DNA of 39,023 nt from Glaciihabitans sp. GTDB lineage: Bacteria; Actinomycetota; Actinomycetes; Actinomycetales; Microbacteriaceae. The notes under the pieces are model-generated. The model saw nothing but the letters and a program-made list of their open reading frames with translations. It was not told the DNA's origin and did no database searches. Shown here piece after piece: positions 23,985 to 32,754 of the stretch. Made by a program: the position numbers and the translations under genes. The stretch is taken from contig JAODMY010000055.1 in NCBI GenBank assembly GCA_025465535.1, positions 1-39,023 of the forward strand, read 5' to 3'. Numbering within the stretch: the stretch's first letter is position 1; every line of letters begins with the position of its first letter.

Positions 23985-24020
23985 CGACCGGTTTGGTCGG
24001 ACCTCGTTGCAGGTCCGACC
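23985..24020. repeat. overlapping alternative hairpins between leuS and comEA
   Basis: GGTCGGACCT (23995-24004) pairs perfectly with AGGTCCGACC (24011-24020). The same GGTCG can instead pair with CGACC at 23985-23989. No T tract follows; TAGCCTCTCG comes next. Confidence 0.6.
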
Positions 24021-24026
24021 TAGCCT
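24021..24026 (+). promoter_or_regulatory. -10 box, leaderless promoter of comEA
   Basis: TAGCCT ends 7 nt before the GTG at 24034, and directly abuts the hairpin at 23995-24020. Confidence 0.4.
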
Positions 24027-24033
24027 CTCGATC

Positions 24034-24627
24034 GTGGATGTCCAACCGGTCGCTCGGAACGCTCGCCTGCGCCTCGGCGTTGGTGCCGCTGTCGTCCTCG
24101 TGCTCGTCGCGGGGGTGATTGCGGTCCTGGTTGCCGCGTTTGCGCCGCACGGCAGCTCGCAGACCGCGGCACCGTCGGCGGTCGTGCACACCGCGGCGCC
24201 GACCGCGAATGACGCGCCAACCGCGTTCGTACACGTCGTCGGTGAGGTGCTGCGCCCCGGGTTGTACCAGCTCCCGGCAGGCGACCGAGTCATCGATGCG
24301 GTCTCCGCCGCGGGCGGGTTCACCGCGAAAGCGGATCAGGCGCTGCTGAACCTCGCCCAGGTGATCACCGACGGTGAGCAGATCGTGGTCTCGAAAAAGG
24401 GAGCGGTCTCGGTGGCGCCGGGAGCGACATCCACCGGCAAGGTCAATCTGAACACCGCCGATTTGACCGCCCTTGAGACGCTCGACGGGATCGGTCCCGC
24501 GCTCGGCCAGCGCATCCTCGACTATCGAAAGGCGCACGGGAGCTTCACGTCCGTGAACGACCTGCGGAACGTTTCGGGGATCGGCGACAAGAAGTTCGCC
24601 GCCATCAAGGCGAGCGTCACGACGTGA
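24034..24627 (+). CDS. comEA: ComEA-like DNA receptor
   Basis: 197 residues from the GTG at 24034. ComEA binds double-stranded DNA outside the membrane and passes it to ComEC during natural transformation. One membrane helix near the N-terminus (about 14-36) leaves the rest outside. An SLBB domain covers about 64-120 (FVHVVGEVLRPGLYQLPAGD ... INGEQIVV-type end). A helix-hairpin-helix domain covers 136-197, with NLNTADLTALETLDGIGPALGQRIL and the second NDLRNVSGIGDKKFAAI. A proline- and alanine-rich linker (40-62) separates the anchor from the SLBB domain. It overlaps comEC by 4 bp. Natural competence in this organism is not shown by these genes alone. Confidence 0.9.
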   Translation: MDVQPVARNARLRLGVGAAVVLVLVAGVIAVLVAAFAPHGSSQTAAPSAVVHTAAPTANDAPTAFVHVVGEVLRPGLYQLPAGDRVIDAVSAAGGFTAKADQALLNLAQVITDGEQIVVSKKGAVSVAPGATSTGKVNLNTADLTALETLDGIGPALGQRILDYRKAHGSFTSVNDLRNVSGIGDKKFAAIKASVTT

Positions 24628-26930
24628 TCGACCTTCGGATCGTCGTCCCGGCGGGAGTCGCGTGGATCGCGGCCGTGTTCATCCTTCCGCTGCCGAGCGG
24701 GATGCTGCCGCTCGCGATTGCGGCCTGGGTCGCGGCAGTTGTGCTCATCGTCGTCTCCCACCTGACGCGGCGTCCGCTGCTGGCGACGTTCGCGGTAGCG
24801 GCGGCGGCGATCGCGCTCGTGTCGACGTCGGCGTTCGCCCATTCGGACGCGCGGCGGCCGCCCGAACTGATCCGGGGCTCGCCGGAGCTGAGCAGCGCAA
24901 CGATCGTGACGACGCAGACCGTGACGCGCGCGAGCAAGTATTTCGACGCGACCCTCACCAGGGTCGGCCGGGAGACGATGGCGGTGCCGGTCATCGTGTT
25001 CGACGGGTCGCCCGCCCGCCGCACCGAAATCGGCACGACGCTCACGGTGAGCGGTTCGCTGACGGCGACCGCGCCAGAGGAGGATGTCTCGTTCCTCGTG
25101 TTCGCCCGGTCGCCCGCGCGCTACGTCGCTGCGCCGCCCTGGTACCTGTCCTGGGCAAACGGACTGCGAAGCGGGCTCGCCTTCGCGTCTATCTCACTGC
25201 CGGGGGATGGCGGTGACCTGCTCCCCGGGCTCGCCATCGGCGACACTGTCGCCGTCAGCGACTCGCTGAGCGCGGACATGAAGACGAGTTCGCTCAGCCA
25301 TCTCACTGCCGTGTCTGGCGCCAACTGCGCCGTCGTGATCGGCCTGATCCTGCTCGCGGGCGCGGCGCTCGGACTCCGCCGAGGGGCACGAGTGGCGGCG
25401 GCGCTCGTGGTCCTCGGCGGATTCGTCGTTCTCGTCACGCCAGAACCGAGCGTGCTGCGCGCGGCAATCATGTCGGCGCTGGTGCTCGGAGCTCTTGCGA
25501 GCGGCAGGCCGGTGCGCGGGTTGCCCGTCATCGGCGTGGCGACAATCGTCCTGCTGACCTTCGATCCGTGGCTCGCGCGCAACTACGGGTTCGCACTCTC
25601 AGTGCTCGCGACCGCGGGCCTGATGGCGCTGTCCGGCCCGATTTCGCGACGTCTGCAGCGCTGGCTGCCGCCGTGGCTGGCAATGCTGGTCGCCGTTCCG
25701 CTTGCCGCGCAGCTCGCCTGCCAGCCCGTCCTGATCCTGCTCAATCCGTCGCTGCCGCTGTACGGCGTGCTCGCGAACACGCTGGCCGAACCCGCATCTC
25801 CTGCCGCGACCGTGCTCGGGCTTGCCGCCTGCCTCGTACTGCCGGTGTTCCCGGCGTTCGGACACATCCTGACCGTGATCGCCTGGCTTCCGTCGGCGTG
25901 GATCGCGGCCGTCGCGCGACTGTTCGCGTCGTTACCGGGAGCGCGGCTGCCGTGGCCGGCCGGGGTCATCGGCGCGGTGATCCTCGCCGTGGTGACCGTG
26001 ATGGTCCTCCTGCTGGCGCTCGGCGGGATGCCCCGGCGCGGGAGGCGTATCCTTGCCGGCGGCCTTGCCCTCGTGCTGGTGGGCTCGGCCACGGTCACGG
26101 GCGTCTCGAGCGTCGTGGCGAAGCTCGGCCGCCCGGGTGATTGGCAGATCGCGAATTGCGACATCGGGCAGGGCGACGCGATGATCGTCCGGAGTGCGGG
26201 AAAGGTCGCACTCATGGACACAGGTCCGTCCCAGCCGCTGTTGAAGAAGTGCCTCGACGAGCTCGGCATCACCCACATCGACCTGCTCGTGCTGAGCCAC
26301 TTCGACCTCGATCACGTCGCCGGGACGCCCGCTGTCGACGGAATGACCGATCGCGCGATCGTTGGCCCGTCGACCGGCCAGCCGCGGGATCTGGAGATAG
26401 TGCAGGGACTCCTGGACGGTGGAACCCGGGTCGATCGAGTCAGTCGCGGGATCTCGGGCACGCTCGGCGACCTGCACTGGTCTGTGCTCTGGCCGACACT
26501 CCCGTTGCCCGACGGGATCGAACCGGGCAATGAAGCCTGCGTCACGGTTCTGTTCGAACCGGTCGGCCCGTGTCCGAACGGATGCCTGAGTTCGCTGTTC
26601 GTCGGCGATCTCGACGAGAGCGCGCAGGACCTCATGCTGGAGGCAAACCCGTCGCTGCCGCGCCTGGATGTCATCGAGGTCGCCCACCACGGTTCGGCCG
26701 ACCAGAGCCCCGCCCTCTATCAGCGGGTGCGGGCCACGGTAGGACTGATCGGGGTCGGCGTCGACAACGGCTACGGGCATCCCACCCAGCACGCGTTCGA
26801 CATTCTCGCGAGCGTTGGCACGCTGCCCGAGCGCACGGACACGCAGGGCCTGATACTCCTGAAGCCGGGTGCGACCCCCGGCACGGTGGCGGCGTGGAGC
26901 GAGCACTCGGACACCGGTGGTCCCGGATAG
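24624..26930 (+). CDS. comEC: ComEC/Rec2 DNA uptake channel
   Basis: 768 residues. ComEC carries single-stranded DNA across the membrane; its MBL-like domain may degrade the other strand. GTG start overlapping the comEA TGA. N-terminal membrane helices frame a DUF4131-like region (up to about 215), followed by the competence domain with many helices (LSHLTAVSGANCAVVIGLIL near 225-245 is the conserved segment). The C-terminal metallo-beta-lactamase domain has the metal site HFDLDH at 559-564 in LVLSHFDLDHVAGTP, and VIEVAHHGSADQSP near 690 as the second histidine site. All parts are present, and no break is seen. Confidence 0.92.
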   Translation: MIDLRIVVPAGVAWIAAVFILPLPSGMLPLAIAAWVAAVVLIVVSHLTRRPLLATFAVAAAAIALVSTSAFAHSDARRPPELIRGSPELSSATIVTTQTVTRASKYFDATLTRVGRETMAVPVIVFDGSPARRTEIGTTLTVSGSLTATAPEEDVSFLVFARSPARYVAAPPWYLSWANGLRSGLAFASISLPGDGGDLLPGLAIGDTVAVSDSLSADMKTSSLSHLTAVSGANCAVVIGLILLAGAALGLRRGARVAAALVVLGGFVVLVTPEPSVLRAAIMSALVLGALASGRPVRGLPVIGVATIVLLTFDPWLARNYGFALSVLATAGLMALSGPISRRLQRWLPPWLAMLVAVPLAAQLACQPVLILLNPSLPLYGVLANTLAEPASPAATVLGLAACLVLPVFPAFGHILTVIAWLPSAWIAAVARLFASLPGARLPWPAGVIGAVILAVVTVMVLLLALGGMPRRGRRILAGGLALVLVGSATVTGVSSVVAKLGRPGDWQIANCDIGQGDAMIVRSAGKVALMDTGPSQPLLKKCLDELGITHIDLLVLSHFDLDHVAGTPAVDGMTDRAIVGPSTGQPRDLEIVQGLLDGGTRVDRVSRGISGTLGDLHWSVLWPTLPLPDGIEPGNEACVTVLFEPVGPCPNGCLSSLFVGDLDESAQDLMLEANPSLPRLDVIEVAHHGSADQSPALYQRVRATVGLIGVGVDNGYGHPTQHAFDILASVGTLPERTDTQGLILLKPGATPGTVAAWSEHSDTGGPG

Positions 26931-26953
26931 GCTGAATCCAGGAAAGGGGAGTC

Positions 26954-27967
26954 GTGGCAACGAAACCCGCAGCGCGTGCCGCAGCGAAGATCTCGCAGCT
27001 CGAGTGGCGACGGATTCGGCCGGCTCCCGTCATCCTGGTGTCCGGTCCGGAGGAGTTCCTGGCTGATCGAGCCATCCGACTTCTTCGTGACACGCTCAAG
27101 GGCGAAGACCCGAGCCTCGAGGTCAACGATCTCGAAGCCGACGGCTATGCGCCCGGCGAACTTCTCACGCTGGCGAGCCCGTCGCTGTTCGCCGAACCGC
27201 GATTGATTCGGGTGAGTAATGTCGAGAAATGCACTGACGCGTTTCTCACCGAGACGCTCCGATACCTCGAGAATCCGGCTGATGACACCTACATCGTGCT
27301 GAGACACGGCGGGGGAGTGCGCGGCAAGAAACTGCTCGACGCAATCCGTGGCGGTCTCGGCGGCGGCATCGAGGTCGTCTGCGCCGAACTCAAGAAAGAT
27401 ACCGAGAAGATGGACTTCGCGGCGGCCGAATTCGCCGATCGCAATCGGCGTGTCACCGCGAGTGCGCTGCGGGCGCTTGTGTCGGCGTTCGCCGACGACC
27501 TTGCCGAGCTCGCATCCGCCTGCCAGCAACTGCTCGCGGATGCGAGTGAGGAGATCACCGAGGTCACGGTCGAGAAGTACTACTCAGGCCGGGTCGAGAC
27601 CAATGCGTTCAAGGTCGCGGATGCGGCCATCGCCGGCCGCCGCGGCGAAGCGTTGATCCTGCTGCGGCATGCACTTTCGTCCGGCGCCGATCCGGTTCCC
27701 ATGGTCGCGGCCTTCGCGGCGAAGTTGCGCACGATGGCGAAGGTCTCGGGGGTGCGTGGCAGCTCGATGCAGCTCGCCCAGCAGTACGGCATGGCGCCCT
27801 GGCAGGTGGATCGCGCCAAGCGTGACCTGCAGGGCTGGAGTGAGGAGGGCCTCGGCCGCTCCATCGAACTCCTCGCCGAGACCGACGCGCAGGTCAAGGG
27901 TGCCGGCCGCGATGCTGTCTTCGCGCTCGAGCGAATGGTCGCCGTCATCAGCAACCGCGGGGCGTAG
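26954..27967 (+). CDS. holA: DNA polymerase III subunit delta
   Basis: 337 residues. Delta opens the sliding clamp within the clamp loader. PVILVSGPEEFLADRAIRLLRD (about 25-46) marks the start of domain I, the degenerate P-loop region typical of HolA. FSEPRLIRVSNVEKC-type text (about 77-91; here SLFAEPRLIRVSNVEK) and LRALVSAFADDLAELASACQQLL (174-196) match the family. GTG start with a good ribosome binding site, AAAGGGGAG, at 26943-26951. It follows comEC by 23 bp; comEA-comEC-holA-rpsT is a standard actinobacterial order. Confidence 0.93.
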   Translation: MATKPAARAAAKISQLEWRRIRPAPVILVSGPEEFLADRAIRLLRDTLKGEDPSLEVNDLEADGYAPGELLTLASPSLFAEPRLIRVSNVEKCTDAFLTETLRYLENPADDTYIVLRHGGGVRGKKLLDAIRGGLGGGIEVVCAELKKDTEKMDFAAAEFADRNRRVTASALRALVSAFADDLAELASACQQLLADASEEITEVTVEKYYSGRVETNAFKVADAAIAGRRGEALILLRHALSSGADPVPMVAAFAAKLRTMAKVSGVRGSSMQLAQQYGMAPWQVDRAKRDLQGWSEEGLGRSIELLAETDAQVKGAGRDAVFALERMVAVISNRGA

Positions 27968-28001
27968 CCGGTCCCGGCCGTGACGTTGGTGTCACCTCGT
28001 T

Positions 28002-28055
28002 GTTGGCCGGGTTAGCCGGGTTAGCCGGGTCAGCGCGGCTAGCCGGGTTAGCGCG
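28002..28055. repeat. 9-bp tandem repeat, six imperfect units
   Basis: Units of GTTAGCCGG type (two exact at 28011-28028) with variants GTTGGCCGG, GTCAGCGCG, GCTAGCCGG and GTTAGCGCG, running from 28002 to 28055, 35 bp after the holA stop. Confidence 0.85.
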
Positions 28056-28082
28056 GCTGCCCTGCGGTGAAGTGGTGGTGCA

Positions 28083-28144
28083 ATCGAATGCCCTCTAACT
28101 GCGGATGCCGGTGACGAGTCATCCGCACTTAGAGGGCATTCGAT
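28083..28144. repeat. 25-bp near-perfect inverted repeat
   Basis: Arms 28083-28107 and 28120-28144 differ at one position; the loop is 12 nt (28108-28119). The arms begin ATCGAATGCCCTCTAA. It is not related by sequence to the palindromes at 12058 and 14276, apart from also lying in a gene gap. Confidence 0.95.
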
Positions 28145-28150
28145 GAAGTC

Positions 28151-28205
28151 ACGGGGATGTTTCCCCGTACACCTGGTTGGTCTGCCGAATAACCGCTCTA
28201 CCAAC
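28151..28205. repeat. two further stems next to the inverted repeat
   Basis: ACGGGGA/TCCCCGT (28151-28157 and 28162-28168) and GTTGGT/ACCAAC (28176-28181 and 28200-28205). With the 28083 repeat and the rpsT terminator these form four stems in 160 bp. Confidence 0.6.
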
Positions 28206-28240
28206 GCAAAACGCCCGCCGCACTGGGTGCGACGGGCGTT
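28205..28240 (-). terminator. intrinsic terminator of rpsT
   Basis: On the minus strand AACGCCCG-T-CGCAC pairs with GTGCG-G-CGGGCGTT (28210-28217/28219-28223 with 28227-28231/28233-28240), followed by TTTTGCG. It lies just after the rpsT stop. Confidence 0.85.
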
Positions 28241-28253
28241 CTGACGAGAATGT

Positions 28254-28514
28254 TTAGAGAGCCGAAACCTGCTTGGCGATGGCCGACTTGCGGTTCGCGG
28301 CCTGGTTGCGGTGGATGACGCCTTTGCTCACGGCCTTGTCGAGCTTCTTGCCCGCGAGTGCGAGCGCGGTTGCCGCAGCATCCTTGTCGCCTGCGGCGAC
28401 GGCCTTGGTGGCGGCGCGCACGGCGGTCTTGAGCTCGCTCTTGACGGCCTTGTTGCGCTCCTGGGCCTTCTTGTTGGTGCCGATTCGCTTGATCTGCGAC
28501 TTGATGTTTGCCAC
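28254..28514 (-). CDS. rpsT: 30S ribosomal protein S20
   Basis: 86 residues, [29 protein letters not shown], the standard S20 N-terminus, followed by the lysine- and alanine-rich helices that bind the 16S rRNA 5' domain ([36 protein letters not shown]). GTG start (28512-28514) with AAAAGG about 8 nt upstream on the minus strand. A terminator follows, and the promoter candidate is at 28645-28674, so the leader is about 120 nt. Confidence 0.97.
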   Translation of the reverse strand: MANIKSQIKRIGTNKKAQERNKAVKSELKTAVRAATKAVAAGDKDAAATALALAGKKLDKAVSKGVIHRNQAANRKSAIAKQVSAL

Positions 28515-28644
28515 GTGGATAACCTTTTCGTTTGTTGCAAATGGTGGGATGGGCGGCCAGGGATGAGCACCAGTGGAACTGATCCTCGACCGCGAATCGC
28601 GCCGAAATTCTCGTCACGAGAACCGTCGCGGAAGCCAACAGAGA

Positions 28645-28674
28645 ACATTACCAGCTTGGCGCGGGATCCGGCAA
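28645..28674 (-). promoter_or_regulatory. candidate promoter of rpsT
   Basis: On the minus strand TTGCCG (28669-28674), 18 nt, then TAATGT (28645-28650). It would start transcription near 28638. Confidence 0.45.
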
Positions 28675-28740
28675 TCGACAGCGGCGTGGTGCGCTGGCGA
28701 ATCGCTCCTGCCGAGCGAGATCGGGATTGGCCCAAACCAG

Positions 28741-28746
28741 TAGCGT
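28741..28746 (+). promoter_or_regulatory. -10 box, leaderless promoter of the aminotransferase gene
   Basis: TAGCGT ends 6 nt before the ATG at 28753, in the same spacing as at 1955. Confidence 0.45.
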
Positions 28747-28752
28747 AGAGGC

Positions 28753-29946
28753 ATGCCGAACCTCGCGTCGCACATCTCTTCCGTGCCAGCCTCGGGCATC
28801 CGGCGCGTCTTTCTGTTGGCATCGGAACTTGCGGCCGGGGGTGAGGACGTGATCTCGCTGGTCGTCGGTGAACCCGACGTCGCGGTCGCTCCGCACATCG
28901 CCGAGGCCGCGAAGCGGGCGTGGGATCGTGACGATACGAACTACACCGCCAACGCGGGCATCCCGGAGCTGCGAACCGCGATCGTCGAAAAGCTCGCCCG
29001 CGAAAATCGCCTTGTGGTCGACACCGAACAGGTCTGGGTCACGGTCGGGGCGACCCAGGCGCTCGACCAGGCCATGCACCTGACGCTGAGCCAGGGCGAC
29101 GAAATTCTCGTGCCAGACCCCGGTTACACGACGTTCAGCATGGTGCCGAGGATGCTGGATGCCGTGCCGGTTCCGTACGCGCTCCGCGCAGAGCATGGTT
29201 TCCAGCCAAGCATCGACGAACTCGACGCGCTGGTGACGCCTCGGACTCGCGCCATCGTCGTCAACTCGCCGTCGAATCCGCTTGGCACCGTGTTTCCCGA
29301 GTCACTCCTGCGGGAGCTCCTCAGTTTCGCAAGGCGACACGATCTCTGGGTGATCAGCGACGAGGTCTATGAATACTTCACCTGGAATGAACCCCACGTG
29401 AGCATTGCGACTCTCGACACTGACGACCGCGTCTTCACCGCGTTCTCGCTCTCCAAGACCTATGCCATGACGGGCGTACGAGTGGGCTACCTCGTGACCC
29501 CTCCCGGCATGGCCGCGACGATGCGCACCGTGCAGGAGGCGACAATCAGCTGCGTGAACACGCCGGCGCAGTTTGCGGGCGTGGCGGCGATCACCGGCAG
29601 CCAGCAGGCCGTGGCAGATGCTCGCGAGCACTACCGCGCAAACCTCGCTCTTGCGACGGCGCTGCTCGATTCCCGCGGCATCCGGTACCTGCGTCCGCGC
29701 GGGACCTTCTACCTGTGGATCGACGTCAGCCACGCGAGCGACGGCGACGTCGCGGACTGGGCCGAGCGATTCCTGCTTGAGCAGCGCGTTGCCGTTGCGC
29801 CCGGCAGTGCGTTCGGGCGATCCGGCGAGGGGTGGATTCGCGTGTGCCTCGCGGCCCCGGAGAAAGTTCTGCTCGAGGGGCTTGGGCGGCTCCCCGCCGG
29901 ACCACTGTCCACCGGTGCGCTGCCGACTAATCTGCCGCAGGCATGA
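28753..29946 (+). CDS. PLP-dependent aminotransferase class I/II
   Basis: 397 residues, a fold-type I aspartate-aminotransferase-like enzyme. The PLP lysine is Lys235 in FSLSKTYAMTGVRVGY. NSPSNPLG (171-178) holds the conserved Asn, and ISDEVYEYF (201-209) holds the Asp and Tyr that contact the cofactor. The small domain ends with the conserved arginine region PGSAFGRSGEGWIRVCLAAP. Substrate specificity cannot be read; aspartate, alanine or aromatic amino acids are all possible. Its stop overlaps the start of the next gene by 4 bp, so the two are translated together. Confidence 0.88.
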   Translation: MPNLASHISSVPASGIRRVFLLASELAAGGEDVISLVVGEPDVAVAPHIAEAAKRAWDRDDTNYTANAGIPELRTAIVEKLARENRLVVDTEQVWVTVGATQALDQAMHLTLSQGDEILVPDPGYTTFSMVPRMLDAVPVPYALRAEHGFQPSIDELDALVTPRTRAIVVNSPSNPLGTVFPESLLRELLSFARRHDLWVISDEVYEYFTWNEPHVSIATLDTDDRVFTAFSLSKTYAMTGVRVGYLVTPPGMAATMRTVQEATISCVNTPAQFAGVAAITGSQQAVADAREHYRANLALATALLDSRGIRYLRPRGTFYLWIDVSHASDGDVADWAERFLLEQRVAVAPGSAFGRSGEGWIRVCLAAPEKVLLEGLGRLPAGPLSTGALPTNLPQA

Positions 29947-30848
29947 CAGGCAGGCGCATCGTCATTGCCGGCGCGGGCGGATTCATTGGCGAGCACCTCA
30001 TCCAGAAGTTCAGGGCCGAAGGCGACGCGGTAGCCACGATCGGACGATCGAACGCGGATGCAACCTGGGCCGACACCCGGGCGATCGAGGCGCTGCTCGA
30101 CGGCGCCGACATCCTCATCAATCTCGCAGGCAAGAGCGTGAATTGCCGCTACACCGAGAAGAACAGGGCGGCGATCTTCAGCTCGCGCCTGCTGACGACT
30201 GCCGAACTCGGTCGCGCCGTTGCGTCGGTGGCGCATCCGCCCGCGGTGTGGATGAACGCGAGCACCGCCACGATCTACCGGCACGCGGATGATCGTCCGC
30301 AGACCGATGAGGACGGCGAGATCGGCCACGGCTTCTCGGTCGACGTCGCGACGTCGTGGGAGAGGGAGTTCTTCTCGCACGAGCGATCCGGCGTGCGGCA
30401 GGTCGCGCTGCGGATGGCGATCGTGCTCGGGCGTGGATCCGCGCTGACCCCGCTTGCCACGCTGGCGCGCGTCGGCCTCGGCGGTCCGCAGTTCGGAGGC
30501 AAGACGCGTGGCGCGCGGCAGCGTTTCAGCTGGATTCACCTCGACGATGTCGCCCGCGCGATCGAATTCGTGGCGGCAGATCCCGAATTCCGCGGAACCG
30601 TCAACGTGAGTTCGCCGAATCCGGTCGACAATCGCGAACTCATGGCGACCCTGCGCAGGGTGGTCGGTGCAAAGATCGGCATCCCGCTGTTCGAGTGGAT
30701 GCTGGGGCTCGGCGCTTTCGCGATCGGCACCGAGACCGAACTGCTGCTGAAGAGCCGCTGGGTGGTCCCAACGCGACTGTTGTCGACCGGTTACGAGTTC
30801 GAGTTTCCCCGCCTCGAGGATGCCCTGCGCGACATCCTGCGAAAGTGA
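29943..30848 (+). CDS. TIGR01777-family epimerase (SDR)
   Basis: 301 residues of the extended short-chain dehydrogenase fold. The nucleotide-binding motif is [10 protein letters not shown] (10-19). [29 protein letters not shown] (about 59-87) and [18 protein letters not shown] are diagnostic of TIGR01777. The usual YxxxK is replaced in this family. Role unknown; some members lie near cell-division or envelope genes. ATG overlapping the aminotransferase stop. Then a 16-bp gap to lepA, which has its own -10 box. Confidence 0.87.
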   Translation: MTGRRIVIAGAGGFIGEHLIQKFRAEGDAVATIGRSNADATWADTRAIEALLDGADILINLAGKSVNCRYTEKNRAAIFSSRLLTTAELGRAVASVAHPPAVWMNASTATIYRHADDRPQTDEDGEIGHGFSVDVATSWEREFFSHERSGVRQVALRMAIVLGRGSALTPLATLARVGLGGPQFGGKTRGARQRFSWIHLDDVARAIEFVAADPEFRGTVNVSSPNPVDNRELMATLRRVVGAKIGIPLFEWMLGLGAFAIGTETELLLKSRWVVPTRLLSTGYEFEFPRLEDALRDILRK

Positions 30849-30864
30849 TGGGACAATTGCACAA

Positions 30865-32715
30865 ATGTCACCACGAGCACTCAGAGGCCTCGAGCCCGCG
30901 GCGACCGATCCCGCATTCATTCGTAACTTTTGCATCATCGCGCACATCGATCACGGCAAGTCGACCCTCGCCGACCGCATGCTGTCCATCACGGGCGTTG
31001 TCGACGACCGCGCCATGCGCGCGCAGTATCTCGACCGAATGGACATCGAGCGCGAGCGTGGCATCACCATCAAGAGCCAGGCCGTGCGGATGCCGTGGCA
31101 GATGGGGAGCGAGACCTTCGCCCTCAACATGATCGACACGCCCGGCCACGACGACTTCACCTACGAGGTCTCACGCAGCCTTGCCGCCTGTGAGGGAGCG
31201 GTCCTCCTCGTGGATGCGGCACAGGGCATCGAGGCGCAGACCCTCGCGAACCTCTACCTGGCCCTCGAGAACGACCTGACGATCATCCCGGTGCTCAACA
31301 AGATCGACCTGCCCGCTGCGGATCCGGAGAAGTACGCGAAGGAACTCGCGAGCCTGATCGGCGGATCCCCGGATGACGTCCTGCGCGTCAGCGGCAAGAC
31401 CGGCGACGGCGTTTCCGAACTGCTCGACCGGGTGACCGAACTCATCCCAGCCCCCGTCGGAGACCCGAATGCCGCCGCCCGCGCGATGATCTTCGACTCG
31501 GTCTACGACAGCTACCGTGGCGTCGTCACCTACGTGCGCATGATCGACGGCAAGCTGAACGCGCGCGAGAAGATCCAGATGATGTCGACGCGTGCCGTGC
31601 ACGACATCCTCGAGATCGGTGTCTCCTCGCCGGAGCCCACCATCACCAAGGGTCTCGGCGTCGGCGAGGTCGGCTACCTGATCACGGGGGTGAAGGATGT
31701 TCGCCAGAGCAAGGTCGGTGACACCGTCACGACCGCCTCAAAGCCCGCCACGCTCGCCCTTCCCGGGTATACAGAGCCGAAGCCCATGGTCTTCTCGGGG
31801 CTGTATCCGATCGACGGAAGCGACTATCCACTGTTGCGCGAGGCGCTCGACAAGCTCAAGCTGTCGGATGCCGCCCTCGTCTACGAGCCGGAGACCTCCG
31901 TTGCGCTCGGCTTCGGTTTCCGCTGCGGATTCCTCGGCCTGCTTCACCTCGAGATCGTCACGGAGCGGCTCGACCGTGAGTTCGGGCTCGACCTGATCAC
32001 AACCGCGCCATCCGTTCCGTACGAGGTCACCACCGAGGACAAGAAGACCGTCACCGTCACCAACCCGTCGGAGTTCCCCGGCGGCAAGATCGCGTCCGTC
32101 GCCGAGCCCATGGTGAAGTCGGCCATCCTCGCGCCCAAGGACTACGTCGGCGTCATCATGGAGCTCTGCCAGTCGCGGCGCGGAACGCTTCTCGGGATGG
32201 AGTTCCTCGGTGAGGACCGCGTCGAGATCCGCTACCGCATGCCGCTCGGCGAGATCGTCTTCGACTTCTTCGACAACCTGAAGAGCCGCACCGCGGGATA
32301 CGCCTCGCTCGACTACGAGCCGGACGGCGAAGCGGATGCGGATCTGGTCAAGGTAGACATCCTCTTGCAGGGCGAGCAGGTCGACGCGTTCTCGGCGATC
32401 CTGCACCGCGAAAAGGCGCAGGCCTACGGAGCGCTCATGACCGAGCGCCTTCGCAAGCTCATCCCGCGCCAGCAGTTCGAGGTGCCGATCCAGGCCGCGA
32501 TCGGCGCGCGGATCATCGCGCGCGAGAGCATCCGTGCCGTCCGTAAGGACGTCCTCGCCAAGTGCTACGGCGGTGACATCACCCGAAAGCGCAAGCTCCT
32601 CGAGAAGCAGAAAGAGGGCAAGAAACGCATGAAGATGGTCGGTCGCGTCGAGGTTCCACAGGAGGCGTTCATCGCTGCGCTCAGTGGCGATACGGAGTCC
32701 AAGAAAGTCAAATAG
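30865..32715 (+). CDS. lepA: elongation factor 4 (LepA)
   Basis: 616 residues. A ribosome-associated GTPase. G1 is AHIDHGKST (26-34), G2 GITIKS, G3 DTPGHDDF (91-98), G4 NKIDLP and G5 SGKTGDGV. The LepA-specific domain follows: [27 protein letters not shown] near 270, and the C-terminal [25 protein letters not shown] at 30865; GACAAT lies 7 nt upstream. The G3 segment has Asp at residue 96, where LepA and EF-G normally have Val (DTPGHVDF). The codon is GAC, one base from GTC. The position flanks the catalytic His95. It could be real or an assembly error. Confidence 0.95.
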   Translation: MSPRALRGLEPAATDPAFIRNFCIIAHIDHGKSTLADRMLSITGVVDDRAMRAQYLDRMDIERERGITIKSQAVRMPWQMGSETFALNMIDTPGHDDFTYEVSRSLAACEGAVLLVDAAQGIEAQTLANLYLALENDLTIIPVLNKIDLPAADPEKYAKELASLIGGSPDDVLRVSGKTGDGVSELLDRVTELIPAPVGDPNAAARAMIFDSVYDSYRGVVTYVRMIDGKLNAREKIQMMSTRAVHDILEIGVSSPEPTITKGLGVGEVGYLITGVKDVRQSKVGDTVTTASKPATLALPGYTEPKPMVFSGLYPIDGSDYPLLREALDKLKLSDAALVYEPETSVALGFGFRCGFLGLLHLEIVTERLDREFGLDLITTAPSVPYEVTTEDKKTVTVTNPSEFPGGKIASVAEPMVKSAILAPKDYVGVIMELCQSRRGTLLGMEFLGEDRVEIRYRMPLGEIVFDFFDNLKSRTAGYASLDYEPDGEADADLVKVDILLQGEQVDAFSAILHREKAQAYGALMTERLRKLIPRQQFEVPIQAAIGARIIARESIRAVRKDVLAKCYGGDITRKRKLLEKQKEGKKRMKMVGRVEVPQEAFIAALSGDTESKKVK

Positions 32716-32754
32716 CCGCGAACCAGGACTCGAGCACGGGTCAGTCGGAGCTAC

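Noticed and set aside
23701-24033. Frame extending comEA upstream into leuS
   Set aside because: It overlaps the leuS coding end; GTG 24034 has the -10 box and the expected N-terminal anchor.
28145-28215. tRNA-like stretch on the minus strand (GGTAGAGCGGTT)
   Set aside because: No acceptor stem, T-arm (GGTTCGA) or anticodon arm can be built.
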